DNA of 52,763 nt, from the NCBI GenBank assembly GCA_946484175.1, contig CAMLSX010000011.1:1-52763 (forward strand), read 5' to 3'. Of this stretch, positions 7,005 to 19,933 are shown piece by piece (position 1 is the stretch's first letter; each line of letters opens with the position of its first letter). The position numbers and the translations under genes are program-made. The notes below the pieces were generated by a model that did no database searches, was not told the origin of the DNA, and worked only from the letters and a program-made list of their open reading frames with translations. The DNA is from an uncultured Clostridia bacterium (lineage in GTDB: Bacteria; Bacillota; Clostridia; Oscillospirales; Acutalibacteraceae).

Positions 7005-8441
7005 TTACCGCAGCCGGTACCCATGGTTCAGGGGGCCGCTCCCCTGTCCCAGATTCAGTCCGTCGGCGATTGCACCGGCTACATACTCTTTGGCTCTGGC
7101 CACGCTTTCTTCCAGCGGGAAGCCGAGCGCCAGATTGCTCGCAATGGCGCTGGAAAGCGTACAGCCGGTACCGTGCGTGTTGGGGTTATCGATGTGCCGG
7201 CCGGGGAACCAGTGCGCTTTTCCCTCTGTGTACAGAAGGTCGTCGGCTGTTCCCGCCAGATGGCCGCCTTTCAGCAGGATTGCCCCGCGATACTGCTGAG
7301 CAATACTGGCCGCTGCCTGCTCCATCTCTTCCCTGCTGCGGATGCTTCTGCCGCTGAGCACCTCTGCTTCGGGAATGTTGGGAGTGATGATATCGGCCAG
7401 CGGCGCAAGCTCTGAAAGCAGCGTCCGGGCGGCGTCTTCTGCCAGCAACCGGCTGCCGCTGGTAGAGACCATCACCGGGTCAAGGACGATATTCTTTGGC
7501 TGGTATTGCCGCAGGGCAGCCGCAATGGTTTGAATCAGCGGCGCGCTGCTCACCATGCCGATTTTCACGGCATCGGGGAAAATATCGGTAAACACGCTGT
7601 CCAGCTGCATTTTCAAAAACTCCGGTGTGGATTCCAGCACTCCGGAAACACCGGTGGTATTCTGCGCGGTCAGGGCAGTGATGGCGCTCATGCCGTATAC
7701 CCCGTGGGCAGCCATGGTCTTGAGGTCTGCCTGAATGCCCGCGCCGCCGCTCGAATCGGAACCGGCGATGGTCAGGGCAGTTTTCATACCGTGCGTTCTG
7801 GGCAAAAAGATTTCCCGTGACAAAGCTTCCAGCTGCTCAGCAGCGGCGCGCGGGTCTTCTTTGGCAAAAATTGCGGAAATCACCGCCGCACCGTATGCGC
7901 CGCAGCCTTTGAGCTGGGACAGGTTGGTTTCGTTGATGCCGCCAATGGCCACCACGGGAAGTTTCACAGTGGAACAGATTTCTTTCAGCCCTTCGGGGGT
8001 CAGCGTCTGCACGCCGTCTTTGGTGGAAGAGCCGAACACTGCGCCGCAGCCCAGATAATCCGCGCCTGCCTCCTGCGCCGCCAGCGCTTCCCTTGGATTA
8101 TGGGCGCTCACGCCGATGATTTTATCCGGCCCCAGCAGCGCCCGCGCCTGTTCATAGGCCATGTCCTCCTGCCCGATATGCACGCCGTCTGCGCCCACTT
8201 CCAGCGCCAACTGTGCGTCGTCATTGATGATAAAAGGCACATCGAACCGGCGGCACAGCGAGAGCAGCTCCCGCGCTTCGGCCAGCACCATTTCACGGGA
8301 AAGGTTCTTTTCGCGCAGCTGCACCATGGTCACGCCGCCCAGCAATGCCTGTTCTACCTGCTGCGCCAGCGTCTGGCCGGGCTTTAGCCAGCTGCGGTCG
8401 GTTACAGCATATAAACGGAGATCATTTCCGGTAAACTTCAT
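7005..8441 (-). CDS. thiED: ThiE-ThiD fusion: thiamine-phosphate synthase / HMP(-P) kinase
   Basis: 478-aa bifunctional thiamine biosynthesis enzyme. Residues 1 to about 208 are ThiE, joining HMP-PP and thiazole phosphate. Motifs are YAVTDRSWL, TMVQLREKN, FIINDDAQLALEVGADGVHIGQED and AIGGIN. From Met219 the ThiD kinase follows, which phosphorylates hydroxymethylpyrimidine to HMP-PP. It opens with ALTIAGSDSSGGAGIQADLK, then KIGMVSS, DPVMVSTSG, LLKGGHL and NTHGTGCTLSSAIA. The order ThiE-then-ThiD is the reverse of the more familiar ThiD-ThiE fusions. No other thi gene and no TPP riboswitch is next to it: the leader is only about 45 nt. An alternative, separate translation from Met219, lacks a ribosome site. 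Confidence 0.93.
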   Translation of the reverse strand: MKFTGNDLRLYAVTDRSWLKPGQTLAQQVEQALLGGVTMVQLREKNLSREMVLAEARELLSLCRRFDVPFIINDDAQLALEVGADGVHIGQEDMAYEQARALLGPDKIIGVSAHNPREALAAQEAGADYLGCGAVFGSSTKDGVQTLTPEGLKEICSTVKLPVVAIGGINETNLSQLKGCGAYGAAVISAIFAKEDPRAAAEQLEALSREIFLPRTHGMKTALTIAGSDSSGGAGIQADLKTMAAHGVYGMSAITALTAQNTTGVSGVLESTPEFLKMQLDSVFTDIFPDAVKIGMVSSAPLIQTIAAALRQYQPKNIVLDPVMVSTSGSRLLAEDAARTLLSELAPLADIITPNIPEAEVLSGRSIRSREEMEQAAASIAQQYRGAILLKGGHLAGTADDLLYTEGKAHWFPGRHIDNPNTHGTGCTLSSAIASNLALGFPLEESVARAKEYVAGAIADGLNLGQGSGPLNHGYRLR

Positions 8442-8491
8442 AAAATTCCCTCCAAAAGCAGCTCGGGCTGCTCGTATATTCCATGACCAAA

Positions 8492-8520
8492 ATTATACAC
8501 GTTCCCTTTTCGCTTTGCAA
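8492..8520 (-). promoter_or_regulatory. Promoter of thiED-kptA
   Basis: TTGCAA at 8520-8515, 17 bp spacer, TATAAT at 8497-8492. The leader to the thiED start is short and holds no riboswitch-sized structure. Confidence 0.75.
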
Positions 8521-8566
8521 GAAGAACCACGGCAGGCAATTTTTTTACGCGTACAGTTTTTGCCGC

Positions 8567-8602
8567 AAAAAATAAAGGCACCACGGTGTTTTCCGTGGCG
8601 CC
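8567..8602 (-). terminator. Terminator after carB
   Basis: Minus-strand hairpin GGCGCCACGG / CCGTGGTGCC with a 6-nt loop, followed by TTTATTTTTT. It closes the asnB-pyrG-purF-carA-carB transcript. Confidence 0.9.
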
Positions 8603-8621
8603 TCTTCGCTTGTGTGCAGAT

Positions 8622-11600
8622 TTATTCTGCGTCAATGGTGGAAATGCCCAGCGTGATTTCTTCCAGAACATCCAGCAGCACGCGGACTGTATCCAGTGAG
8701 GTGAGGGTAGTGACGTTATTTTCTACTGCACAGCGGCGAATCGTCCAGCCGTCGGAGAATCTCGGGTCGGAGTGCACGTCGCGGGTATTGATCACATAGG
8801 TCACATAGCCCTGCCGGATGGAATCGAGGATATCGGTGGAGCCTTCGCGGATTTTCCGGCGCACACGGGTGCGGATGCCATGCCCTTTGAGGAAATTTGC
8901 GGTTCCCTGTGTGGCCTCGATATTAAAGCCCAGACGGTAGAAGCGGCGGATAAGCGGGAGCGCTTCTTCCTTGTCATCGTCTGCAATGGTTGCAAAGACA
9001 GTACCGTAATTCTGCACCTTCACGCCGGAAGCTTGCAGAGCTTTATACAGTGCGCGGGTCAGCTTGCCGTCATAGCCAATCGCTTCGCCGGTCGATTTCA
9101 TTTCGGGGGAAAGATAAGCGTCAAGTCCGCGGAGCTTGGAGAAGGAGAAGGCCGGCGCTTTGACGTACCAGCGCTTCTTTTCGGCGGGATAGATCTCCGT
9201 AATCCCCTGCTGCCGCAGACTCTCGCCCAAAATCACCCGAGTGGCGATATCTGCCAGCTGCCAGCCGGTCGCTTTGGACAAAAACGGCACAGTACGGGAA
9301 GAACGCGGGTTTACCTCGATAATCGAGACGTTTTCCTGCCGATCCACAATAAACTGGATATTATACAATCCCACAATGCCAATGCCCAGACCCAGGCGGC
9401 GGGTATATTCGAGGATGGTATCCTTGACCTTCTGCGAGATGCTGAACGGTGGGTACACGCTGATCGAGTCACCGGAATGGATGCCGGTACGCTCCACCAG
9501 CTCCATAATTCCCGGCACAAAGACATCCGTGCCGTCGCAGACAGCATCGACTTCCACTTCTTTGCCCTGGATGTAATGATCCACCAGCACGGGCTTATCC
9601 GCGTCGATCTCCACGGCGGTTTTCAGGTAATGGCGCAGCTGCTCTTCTTCTGCTACCAGCTGCATCGCACGGCCGCCCAACACAAAACTGGGACGCACCA
9701 GCACCGGGTATCCGATTTTTTCTGCTGTCTTTACGCCGTCTTCAATATTGGTGACAGCCTGTCCTCTGGGCTGGGGAATATGCAGATCCAGCAGCAGCTT
9801 TTCAAAGGCATCGCGGTTTTCAGCCCGCTCAATGGCTTCACACCCAGTACCGATCAGCCGTGCTCCGCGCTCCATCAGCGGCTGGGCCAGATTGATGGCG
9901 GTCTGACCGCCCAAAGAGGTGATCACGCCTTCCGGCTGCTCCAGCTCGATGATGTTCATCACATCTTCGGGGCAAAGCGGCTCAAAATAAAGCTTATCCG
10001 AGGTGGTGTAGTCGGTGGAAACCGTTTCGGGGTTGTTGTTGATGATGATAGCCTCATATCCGGCCTTGCGGATGGTCTGGATGGCATGGACGGTGGAATA
10101 ATCGAACTCCACGCCCTGACCAATACGGATTGGCCCGGAACCCAGCACGATAATTTTCTTTTTATCGGAAACGATGGACTCGTTTTCCTGCTCATAGGTG
10201 GAATAGAAGTATGGGATATAGCTGTCAAACTCGGAAGAACAGCTGTCGATCATCTTATAGACCGGCAGCACGCCCAGCTCGCGGCGCAGGGCAAAGACTT
10301 CCCGCTCGGTCATGCCCCAGCTCTTTGCAATTTCACAGTCAGAGAAGCCCATGCGCTTGGCTTCCAGCAACGTTTCGCGGTCATGGGGTGCAGCTTTCAG
10401 CCGTGTTTCTTCTTCTACGATGTTGGAAATCTTTTGCAGGAACAGGCGGTCAATGCGCGTGACGGCAAAAATCTCCTCCACAGTTCCACCCAAGCGCATC
10501 AGCTGTGCAATGGCAAAAATGCGGTCGTCTGTGGCGTCACAGATATAAGTCAGCAGCTTTTCTTTTTCCCAGTCTCTGAATTTTTCCAGATACAGGTGGT
10601 TGGTTCCCGTTTCCAGAGAACGCACTGCTTTGAGCAGGCTTTCTTCCATCGTCCTGCCAATGCTCATGACTTCGCCTGTAGCCTTCATCTGGGTACCGAG
10701 ACGGTTGTTGGCGTCTGCAAATTTATCAAAGGGGAAGCGCGGCATTTTGGTGACCACATAGTCGAGTGCCGGTTCGAATGAGGCGGGCGTATTGGCCAGC
10801 GGGATTTCATCCAGTGTCATACCCACGCTGATCTTGGCCGAAACGCGCGCGATGGGGTAGCCGCTCGCCTTGGAAGCCAGTGCCGAAGAACGGGACACGC
10901 GGGGGTTCACTTCGATGAGGTAATACTGGAAGGAATCGGGATCGAGTGCGAACTGTACATTGCAGCCGCCCTCTATCTCCAGTGCACGGATGATCTTCAG
11001 GGCGCTGTCGCGCAGCATCTGGTATTCGCGGTTGGTCAGCGTCTGCGACGGACAAACTACAATGGAGTCGCCGGTATGCACGCCCACAGGGTCAAGATTT
11101 TCCATATTGCAGATGGTGATTGCCGTATCGTTGGCGTCGCGGATTACCTCATACTCGATCTCTTTGTAGCCCTTGACGCTCTTTTCGACTAACACCTGAT
11201 GGGTGGGAGAAACTTCCAGTGCAGTCTTCATGCCATCCAGGAATTCGGCCTCATTGCCGGCAAAACCGCCGCCGGTACCACCCAGGGTAAATGCCGGACG
11301 AAGCACCACGGGATAACCGATCTCTTCTACTGCCGCAAGGCCCTCCTGCATGGAAGAGGCAATGCGCGAGGGCAGCACCGGTTCTCCCAGCCGCTGGCAC
11401 AGCTCTTTGAAAAGTTCGCGGTCTTCTGCCATTTCGATACTGTGGCTGTCAGTTCCCAGAAGCTCGGTACGGCATTCGCGCAGAACTCCCTTTTTCTCCA
11501 GCTGCATCGCCAGGTTCAGGCCCGTTTGTCCACCGATGCCCGGCACGATTGCATCGGGGCGCTCAAAGCGGATAATCTTGGCCAGGTATTCCAGCGTCAG

Positions 11601-11804
11601 GGGTTCCATATAGACTTTATCGGCAATGGCCGGGTCTGTCATGATGGTGGCCGGGTTGGAGTTGCACAGCACCACTTCATAGCCCTCTTCTTTCAGGGCC
11701 AGGCATGCCTGTGTTCCGGCATAGTCGAATTCTGCGGCCTGGCCAATGACGATTGGGCCCGAGCCAATCACAAGGATTTTCTGAATATCTGTTCTCTTAG
11801 GCAT
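8622..11804 (-). CDS. carB: Carbamoyl-phosphate synthase large subunit
   Basis: 1060 aa, full length. It makes carbamoyl phosphate from bicarbonate, ATP and the ammonia channelled from CarA, feeding pyrimidine and arginine synthesis. Two homologous ATP-grasp halves are visible. Each opens with a GSGPI.IGQ..EFDY motif ([20 protein letters not shown] near residue 12 and [19 protein letters not shown] near 555). Each carries ...EVNPR(V/S)[10 protein letters not shown] or [16 protein letters not shown]. The C-terminal MGS-like allosteric domain follows. The ATG at 11804 overlaps the carA stop by 8 bp, showing translational coupling. Confidence 0.98.
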   Translation of the reverse strand: MPKRTDIQKILVIGSGPIVIGQAAEFDYAGTQACLALKEEGYEVVLCNSNPATIMTDPAIADKVYMEPLTLEYLAKIIRFERPDAIVPGIGGQTGLNLAMQLEKKGVLRECRTELLGTDSHSIEMAEDRELFKELCQRLGEPVLPSRIASSMQEGLAAVEEIGYPVVLRPAFTLGGTGGGFAGNEAEFLDGMKTALEVSPTHQVLVEKSVKGYKEIEYEVIRDANDTAITICNMENLDPVGVHTGDSIVVCPSQTLTNREYQMLRDSALKIIRALEIEGGCNVQFALDPDSFQYYLIEVNPRVSRSSALASKASGYPIARVSAKISVGMTLDEIPLANTPASFEPALDYVVTKMPRFPFDKFADANNRLGTQMKATGEVMSIGRTMEESLLKAVRSLETGTNHLYLEKFRDWEKEKLLTYICDATDDRIFAIAQLMRLGGTVEEIFAVTRIDRLFLQKISNIVEEETRLKAAPHDRETLLEAKRMGFSDCEIAKSWGMTEREVFALRRELGVLPVYKMIDSCSSEFDSYIPYFYSTYEQENESIVSDKKKIIVLGSGPIRIGQGVEFDYSTVHAIQTIRKAGYEAIIINNNPETVSTDYTTSDKLYFEPLCPEDVMNIIELEQPEGVITSLGGQTAINLAQPLMERGARLIGTGCEAIERAENRDAFEKLLLDLHIPQPRGQAVTNIEDGVKTAEKIGYPVLVRPSFVLGGRAMQLVAEEEQLRHYLKTAVEIDADKPVLVDHYIQGKEVEVDAVCDGTDVFVPGIMELVERTGIHSGDSISVYPPFSISQKVKDTILEYTRRLGLGIGIVGLYNIQFIVDRQENVSIIEVNPRSSRTVPFLSKATGWQLADIATRVILGESLRQQGITEIYPAEKKRWYVKAPAFSFSKLRGLDAYLSPEMKSTGEAIGYDGKLTRALYKALQASGVKVQNYGTVFATIADDDKEEALPLIRRFYRLGFNIEATQGTANFLKGHGIRTRVRRKIREGSTDILDSIRQGYVTYVINTRDVHSDPRFSDGWTIRRCAVENNVTTLTSLDTVRVLLDVLEEITLGISTIDAE

Positions 11805-12894
11805 GTTCTTTCCCCTCCTTCATCAAATGCAAAAACCGGTCAAACAGCCCTTTGCTGTCCTGCGGGCCGGGGGCGCTTTCTGGATGGTACTGCACGCTGA
11901 ACACCCGGTCTTCTTTGCATCTTGCACCCTCGACAGTGGAATCCAGCAGGTTGAGATGGGTAACGGTGAGGGAGGTATTTTTCAGGCTTTCGGCGTCCAC
12001 CGCATACGAATGGTTCTGAGAAGTGATCTCGATCTTCCCGGTTTCCAAGTCGCGCACAGGATGGTTGCCGCCGCGGTGCCCAAATTTCATCTTATAGGTC
12101 TTGCCGCCATATGCCAGCGAAATGACCTGATGGCCCAGGCAAATGCCAAACATGGGTACCTTGCCGCGAAGCTGCTGTACCAGGCGGATCGTCTCGGGTA
12201 CATCTTCCGGGTTGCCAGGCCCATTGGAAAACAGCACGCCATCGGGGTGCAGGCGCAAAACCTCTTCTGCCGAAGCGTTCCACGGGAAAACGGTGACGCT
12301 GCATCCCTTTTCGTTCAGGCAGCGCACAATGCCGCGCTTCATGCCACAGTCGATGGCCGCTACACGGAAAGAGCGGTTGGGGATATCCGCATTCCAGGGC
12401 TGCTTGCAGCTGACCAGAGAAACCGGATGAGAAATCAGCCCGGTCTCTGCGATCTGCCGCAATCCTTCCTCCAGTGTGGTATCCACATCGGTCATCAGCA
12501 CCTTGCGCGAGCCCAGCTCGCGGATAGAGCGCGTAATTTTGCGGGTATCCACGCCTGAAATGCCCGGAATCCCATACTCCGCCATCATCTGAGACAGCGT
12601 GCGGATACTGCGGAAATTCGAGGGGAAATCGTTGTACTCCCGCACCACCATGCCGCCCATTGTGGGCGTGATGGTCTCGTTATCCTGCGGGTTTACACCG
12701 TAGTTGCCGATGAGCGGATAGGTCATCACGACGGTCTGACCGGTATAGGACGGGTCAGTCAAAATCTCCTGATAGCCCGTCATGGACGTATTGAACACCA
12801 GCTCCGTTACTTTTCCTGCCGGGCCGCCAAAGGCGTATCCGTAATACTCTTCCCCATCTTCTGTGATGAGCTTCCTGTTAAACTGTTTTATCAT
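11797..12894 (-). CDS. carA: Carbamoyl-phosphate synthase small subunit (glutaminase)
   Basis: 365 aa. It hydrolyses glutamine and passes ammonia to CarB. The N-terminal CarA domain has [15 protein letters not shown] and [11 protein letters not shown]. The class I amidotransferase domain has the nucleophile Cys in [10 protein letters not shown] and the His/Glu pair in [12 protein letters not shown] prefer ATG 12894 (MIKQFNRKL), 7 nt after GGGAGG. The ATG two codons earlier is too close to that site. It lies 25 bp after purF and overlaps carB by 8 bp. Confidence 0.97.
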   Translation of the reverse strand: MIKQFNRKLITEDGEEYYGYAFGGPAGKVTELVFNTSMTGYQEILTDPSYTGQTVVMTYPLIGNYGVNPQDNETITPTMGGMVVREYNDFPSNFRSIRTLSQMMAEYGIPGISGVDTRKITRSIRELGSRKVLMTDVDTTLEEGLRQIAETGLISHPVSLVSCKQPWNADIPNRSFRVAAIDCGMKRGIVRCLNEKGCSVTVFPWNASAEEVLRLHPDGVLFSNGPGNPEDVPETIRLVQQLRGKVPMFGICLGHQVISLAYGGKTYKMKFGHRGGNHPVRDLETGKIEITSQNHSYAVDAESLKNTSLTVTHLNLLDSTVEGARCKEDRVFSVQYHPESAPGPQDSKGLFDRFLHLMKEGKEHA

Positions 12895-12919
12895 TTCCAT
12901 GCCTCCCTGTGGATGATCT

Positions 12920-16002
<3,083 letters not shown>

Positions 16003-17583
16003 TTATTTCCCGCTGTCCCCATAGTTGGAGAGCACCCGGGCGGAAGGGTCATCCACGTCACAGCCTTCCCATTCCCGGTTGGGCATCCAAAATCCCGGGA
16101 TCATTTCTGCCTGGCCGGGATAGTATTTTTCAAACAGTTCCCGGTACAAAAGGGATTCCTTGGTAAAAGGCTGTGCATAGGGATAGTGTTTCCGTCTTTC
16201 TTCAAATTCTGCATCGGTATACCGGGTTTCTGCATATGCTTTCAAATCGTCCACCATAGAGTGGCCCACTGCATCCGAAAAGGCGGCCTTTTCCCGGTAC
16301 AAAAGGTCGTGGGGCAAATAATCCCCTTCTTCAAACGCGCGGCGCAGCAAATATTTTCCCTTGCCATAGTGGTTGCGCTTTTTCTCGGGGTCAATGGCCA
16401 TGACATACCGTACGAAATCCAAATCGCCAAAGGGCACACGGGCTTCCAGCGAGTTGTCGGAGATGCACCGGTCTGCCCGCAGCACGTCATAGCAGTGAAG
16501 CTCCCGCACACGTTTCTCCGACTCATTCTGGAAGGCTTCGGCGCTGGGGGCAAAATCGGTATATTTATACCCAAACAGCTCATCGGAGATTTCTCCGGTG
16601 AGCAGTACGCGGATATCGGTGTTTTCGTGGATGGCCTTGCACACCAGATACATGCCAATACTGGCGCGGATGGTGGTGATGTCATAGGTGCCGAGGATTT
16701 CCACCACATGGGGCAGCGCTTCCAGCACGTCTTTTTGGGTGATAATCACCTCGGTGTGCTCGCTTCCCAGAAACTCTGCGGCCTGGCGGGCGTATTTCAA
16801 ATCAATGGCGTCCCCTTCCATGCCGATGGAAAAAGTGCGGATGGGCTTTTGGCTTTTCCGTGCGGCAATGGCGCACACCAGAGAGGAATCCAGGCCGCCG
16901 CTGAGCAGGAAGCCCACCTTGGCATCGGCCACCAGGCGCTTTTCCACCCCGGCCACCAGCTTTTCGCGGATGTTGCGGAAAATGTCCTCGAGGCTGTCCT
17001 CTACCGGTGTTTCCACATGCGTCATGTCGGCATAGCAGACAAATTTCCCGTCTTTATAATAATGTCCCGGCGGGAAGGGGCGCACTTTGGAAACCAACCC
17101 CATCAAACAGCGCGCTTCGCTGGCAAACACAATAGCGCCGGATGCATCATAGCCATAAAACAGCGGGCGGATGCCGATGGGATCACGGGCTGCGATATAT
17201 TCGCCGGTATCGCCGTCATAGAGAATACAGGCAAATTCCGCGTCCAGCATTTTGAACATCTCCACGCCGTACTCCCGGTACATGGGCAGCAGTACCTCGC
17301 AGTCGGAACCGCTGGCAAAGGTATATTTTGGGGAAAGGGATTCTTTCAGCTTTTCAAAGCCATAGATTTCCCCGTTGCATACAGCATAACTGTTCCCCAA
17401 TGCAAAGGGCTGCATTCCCTCGGGGCTAAGTCCCATAATGGCCAGCCGGTGGAATCCCAGCCAGCCACTGCCCGTATCCACCACATGGGTATCGTCCGGG
17501 CCCCGCTCCTTCGAGCGGTAAAAAGCTTCTTCCAAACGCCCAAAAGCGGCGCCGCTGCCGCAGTATCCCATAATCGAACACAT
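16003..17583 (-). CDS. asnB: Asparagine synthase (glutamine-hydrolysing)
   Basis: 526 aa, near the E. coli AsnB length. It converts aspartate to asparagine with glutamine amide and ATP. Cys2 is the amidotransferase nucleophile (MCSIMGYCG), followed by RGPDD, NGEIY and SGSDCEVLL. The synthetase domain has the pyrophosphatase loop SGGLDSS (228-234) and the late LLTGEISDELFGYKYT and RADRCISDNSLEARVPFGD motifs. ATG 17583 follows AAGGAGG. The gene is directly preceded by a T-box leader with an Asn-type specifier, which fits its product, and leads an operon of five glutamine-dependent enzymes. Confidence 0.97.
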   Translation of the reverse strand: MCSIMGYCGSGAAFGRLEEAFYRSKERGPDDTHVVDTGSGWLGFHRLAIMGLSPEGMQPFALGNSYAVCNGEIYGFEKLKESLSPKYTFASGSDCEVLLPMYREYGVEMFKMLDAEFACILYDGDTGEYIAARDPIGIRPLFYGYDASGAIVFASEARCLMGLVSKVRPFPPGHYYKDGKFVCYADMTHVETPVEDSLEDIFRNIREKLVAGVEKRLVADAKVGFLLSGGLDSSLVCAIAARKSQKPIRTFSIGMEGDAIDLKYARQAAEFLGSEHTEVIITQKDVLEALPHVVEILGTYDITTIRASIGMYLVCKAIHENTDIRVLLTGEISDELFGYKYTDFAPSAEAFQNESEKRVRELHCYDVLRADRCISDNSLEARVPFGDLDFVRYVMAIDPEKKRNHYGKGKYLLRRAFEEGDYLPHDLLYREKAAFSDAVGHSMVDDLKAYAETRYTDAEFEERRKHYPYAQPFTKESLLYRELFEKYYPGQAEMIPGFWMPNREWEGCDVDDPSARVLSNYGDSGK

Positions 17584-17602
17584 GATATTTCCTCCTTATC
17601 AT

Positions 17603-17845
17603 TCAGAAATACAGCATCCTATAGGGCAAGTGCTGCTCTCGCGGTGCCACCTATATTGGTTCTCGTTGCTCCGTTAACGCCGGCTACGGCTCGCCTACTG
17701 AGGAAATCCCGTTCAGCTTGCGGCTCGAAAAGCGTTTTTCCGGCAGGCTCTGCCGCGCGGTTCCCAGCTTTCCGCGCTCTCTGGGGACAGGGGCCCTGCC
17801 GTACTCTTCTTTTCTCAAACGCCTTTTTCTATAAATATCTATAAT
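17603..17845 (-). promoter_or_regulatory. T-box riboswitch, Asn-specific, upstream of asnB
   Basis: The T-box motif AGGTGGCACCGCG lies at 17652-17640. Stem I can be drawn in detail: base helix GAAAAG/CTTTTC, specifier loop with AGTA on the 5' side and GAA on the 3' side, then helix CGGCAGG/CCTGCCG, the AGAGAG bulge and the CGCGG/CCGCG apex. The 3' loop strand reads GAAAAACG, which contains AAC, an asparagine codon in specifier position. The stem III region ends in the conserved CGTTAACGG. The terminator alternative (CAGCA/TGCTG before TATTT) is weak. I expect uncharged tRNA-Asn to raise readthrough into asnB and the genes behind it. Confidence 0.9.
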
Positions 17846-17913
17846 ATCCAAATCGTGTATTTTTCAGCTGTTTTCCTTTTTAGGAAATCAAAAAGCTGTA
17901 TCTGAAACGAAGT

Positions 17914-17946
17914 AAAGGCCCCTTTTTTCTTGTAAAAGGGGCCTTC
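17914..17946 (-). terminator. Terminator downstream of the amt-PII gene
   Basis: Minus-strand hairpin AAGGCCCCTTTT / AAAAGGGGCCTT with a 7-nt loop and a short T-containing tail (TTTACTTC). It lies about 185 bp past the amt stop, on the far side of an intergenic repeat. Confidence 0.6.
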
Positions 17947-17948
17947 TT

Positions 17949-17975
17949 GGAAAATGTTTCACTGAAACATTTTCC
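17949..17975. repeat. Perfect 27-nt inverted repeat
   Basis: Arms GGAAAATGTTTCA and TGAAACATTTTCC are separated by a single base. It sits between the terminator at 17914-17946 and the intergenic repeat copy at 18001-18092. No T-run follows on either strand, so it could be a protein-binding site or the stem of an RNA hairpin. Confidence 0.6.
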
Positions 17976-18000
17976 AATTCATCCCCGAAAATACGCCTTC

Positions 18001-18092
18001 AAGTTGAAGTGTTCCGCTCTCTGCGGAGAGCGTCCAGGGGCTCCGCGCCCCTGAACCTGCGCCAAAGGGGTTAAACCCCTTTGGAATCCATA
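18001..18092. repeat. Modular intergenic repeat, copy A (partial)
   Basis: It contains the GTTCCGCTCTCTGCGGAGAG module (shared with the copy near 47.95 kb), a GGGGCTCCGCGCCCC palindrome and the CCAAAGGGG...CCCCTTTGG palindrome at 18062-18084 followed by AATCC. The same last module occurs near 33.05, 38.15 and 48.84 kb. This copy lies in the amt 3' region. The terminal CGCG...CACGCG module of the other copies is missing. Confidence 0.75.
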
Positions 18093-18129
18093 AATTTACA
18101 TATCGTTGCTGTAGGTTAGGATGCGATTC

Positions 18130-19848
18130 TTACTCCACATCCTGCAGAGCGTCATACCCTTCTTCGCCGGTACGAACCTTGACGACGTTTTCTACGTCAT
18201 ACACAAAGATCTTGCCGTCTCCGATATGGCCGGTATACAGCACCTTCTTGGCGGTCTCGATCACATCGCGAACCGGAACCTTGCTGACAACGATGTCTAC
18301 CTGCACCTTGGGCAGCAGGGTGGCTTCTACCTGTACGCCGCGGTAATATTCCGGCTTACCCTTCTGCACGCCGCAGCCCAGCACGTGGGAAACTGTCATG
18401 CCATTGATGCCCAGACGGGTCATCGCATCCTTCAGAACCTCCAAACGGGATTCCTTGCAGATGATCTCCACTTTGGTGAGCTTGGGCTGGCCTTCTTCTT
18501 CGAAAGTGGGAACGCGCTTGACCGGAACAGCTTCGGCAGGAGGCGTATCACCGGTTACCATTACAGGAGCTGCTTCGCCCTCTTCGCCGATGATGTCAGG
18601 CATCATGGCAAACCCGGCATAAGCGGTGAGCAGGCCGTGCTCGGAAACATCCAGGCCTTCGATCTCTTCCTGTGCGGAAACACGCAGGCCGATGGTGTGC
18701 TTGATGATGAAGAAAACAATGGAAATGATAACGGCTACATAAGCGGCAACCGAAACAACGCCCAGCGCCTGGACTCCCAGGAAGTGGAAGCCGCCGCCAT
18801 AGAACAGACCCTTTTCGGTGGTAACGCCATCGGCAAACAGGCCGGTAAGGATGGTTCCCAGCGAACCGCACACACCATGAACGGAGATAGCACCCACCGG
18901 GTCATCCAGCTTGACAACCTTGTCGAAGAATTCAACAGCCAGTACAATCACAACACCAAACACCAGTCCCATAATGGCAGCGCCCAGCGGGGAAACCGCA
19001 TCGCATCCAGCGGTGATACCGACCAGACCAGCCAGCGCAGCGTTGTAGGTCATGGAAACATCGGGCTTGCCATAGCGCAGCCAGGTGAAAATCAACGTGG
19101 TGCAGCAGGCAACCGCAGCAGCCAGGTTGGTGTTGAAGAAGATGCGGCCGGCACTTTCTACAGCAGCATCAGAGTCCATAGCAACGGTAGAAGCACCGTT
19201 GAAACCGAACCAGCAGAACCACAGGATAAACACACCCAGAGCTGCAAAAGTCAGGTTGTGGCCAAGAATTGCGCGGGGCTTGCCGCTTCTGTCATACTTG
19301 CCGATACGGGGTCCAAGGAACATGACGCCGATAAGAGCACAAATACCGCCAACCATGTGAACGGCTGTGGAACCAGCAAAGTCATGGAAGCCCAGCTGGC
19401 TCAGCCAACCGCCGCCCCAAATCCAGTGGCCGGAAATGGGATAGATGAAAAGGGAAATGGCTGCACTGTAAATGCAGTAAGCACTGAACTTGGTGCGCTC
19501 TGCCATGGAACCAGAAACGATGGTTGCCGAAGTAGCGCAGAACACGGTCTGGAAAATGGCATAGGCCCAAAGCGGTACGCCTGCCGGAAGGACATCGCTG
19601 TAGTCGCCCATAATCATGGGGTCAATCCAGCCAAACAGAGCTGTACCGGTTCCGAACATGACGCCAAAACCAAACAACCAGAAACAAGGGGTACCAATAC
19701 AGAAGTCCATCAGGTTCTTCATGAGGATATTGCCAGTGTTTTTTGCTCTGGTAAAACCAGCTTCACACATGGAAAATCCAGCCTGCATAAAGAATACCAG
19801 TGCCGCGCCCAGCAGCACCCAAATGGTGTTGACAGCACTCAATGTCAT
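18130..19848 (-). CDS. amt: Ammonium transporter AmtB fused to a PII (GlnB) domain
   Basis: 572 aa from ATG 19848 (MTLSAVNTIW). Residues 1 to about 415 are a complete Amt channel with Asp156 and the twin pore His at 164 (GSTAVHMVGG) and 324 (AISVHGVCG). After a Pro/Glu-rich linker (about 421-455) comes a full PII domain (456-572): T-loop GCGVQKGKPEYYRGV with the Tyr that aligns with E. coli Tyr51 (Tyr502), LLPKVQVDIVV, and the B-loop TGHIGDGKIFVYDVENVVKV. PII normally binds Amt as a separate trimer and plugs the pore when nitrogen is plentiful; here the plug is tethered. It follows glnN by 85 bp, with an ATTCTCA/TGAGAAT hairpin and purine-rich tandem repeats in the gap, and is probably co-transcribed with it. 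Confidence 0.96.
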   Translation of the reverse strand: MTLSAVNTIWVLLGAALVFFMQAGFSMCEAGFTRAKNTGNILMKNLMDFCIGTPCFWLFGFGVMFGTGTALFGWIDPMIMGDYSDVLPAGVPLWAYAIFQTVFCATSATIVSGSMAERTKFSAYCIYSAAISLFIYPISGHWIWGGGWLSQLGFHDFAGSTAVHMVGGICALIGVMFLGPRIGKYDRSGKPRAILGHNLTFAALGVFILWFCWFGFNGASTVAMDSDAAVESAGRIFFNTNLAAAVACCTTLIFTWLRYGKPDVSMTYNAALAGLVGITAGCDAVSPLGAAIMGLVFGVVIVLAVEFFDKVVKLDDPVGAISVHGVCGSLGTILTGLFADGVTTEKGLFYGGGFHFLGVQALGVVSVAAYVAVIISIVFFIIKHTIGLRVSAQEEIEGLDVSEHGLLTAYAGFAMMPDIIGEEGEAAPVMVTGDTPPAEAVPVKRVPTFEEEGQPKLTKVEIICKESRLEVLKDAMTRLGINGMTVSHVLGCGVQKGKPEYYRGVQVEATLLPKVQVDIVVSKVPVRDVIETAKKVLYTGHIGDGKIFVYDVENVVKVRTGEEGYDALQDVE

Positions 19849-19933
19849 ATGGAAAACCTCTTTTCTTCTCGATTCTTCCTTCTCGATTCTCACTAATTGA
19901 GAATGTTATCTATCAAAATAAGAAACAAAACGC

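Noticed and set aside
8772-10781. 669-aa open frame on the plus strand opposite carB
   Set aside because: It is the antisense shadow of the strongly conserved carB; the translation is His/Gln-rich with no family motif.
18121-19896. 591-aa open frame on the plus strand opposite amt
   Set aside because: Shadow of the Amt-PII gene; its translation is low-complexity and rich in His, Gln and Asn.
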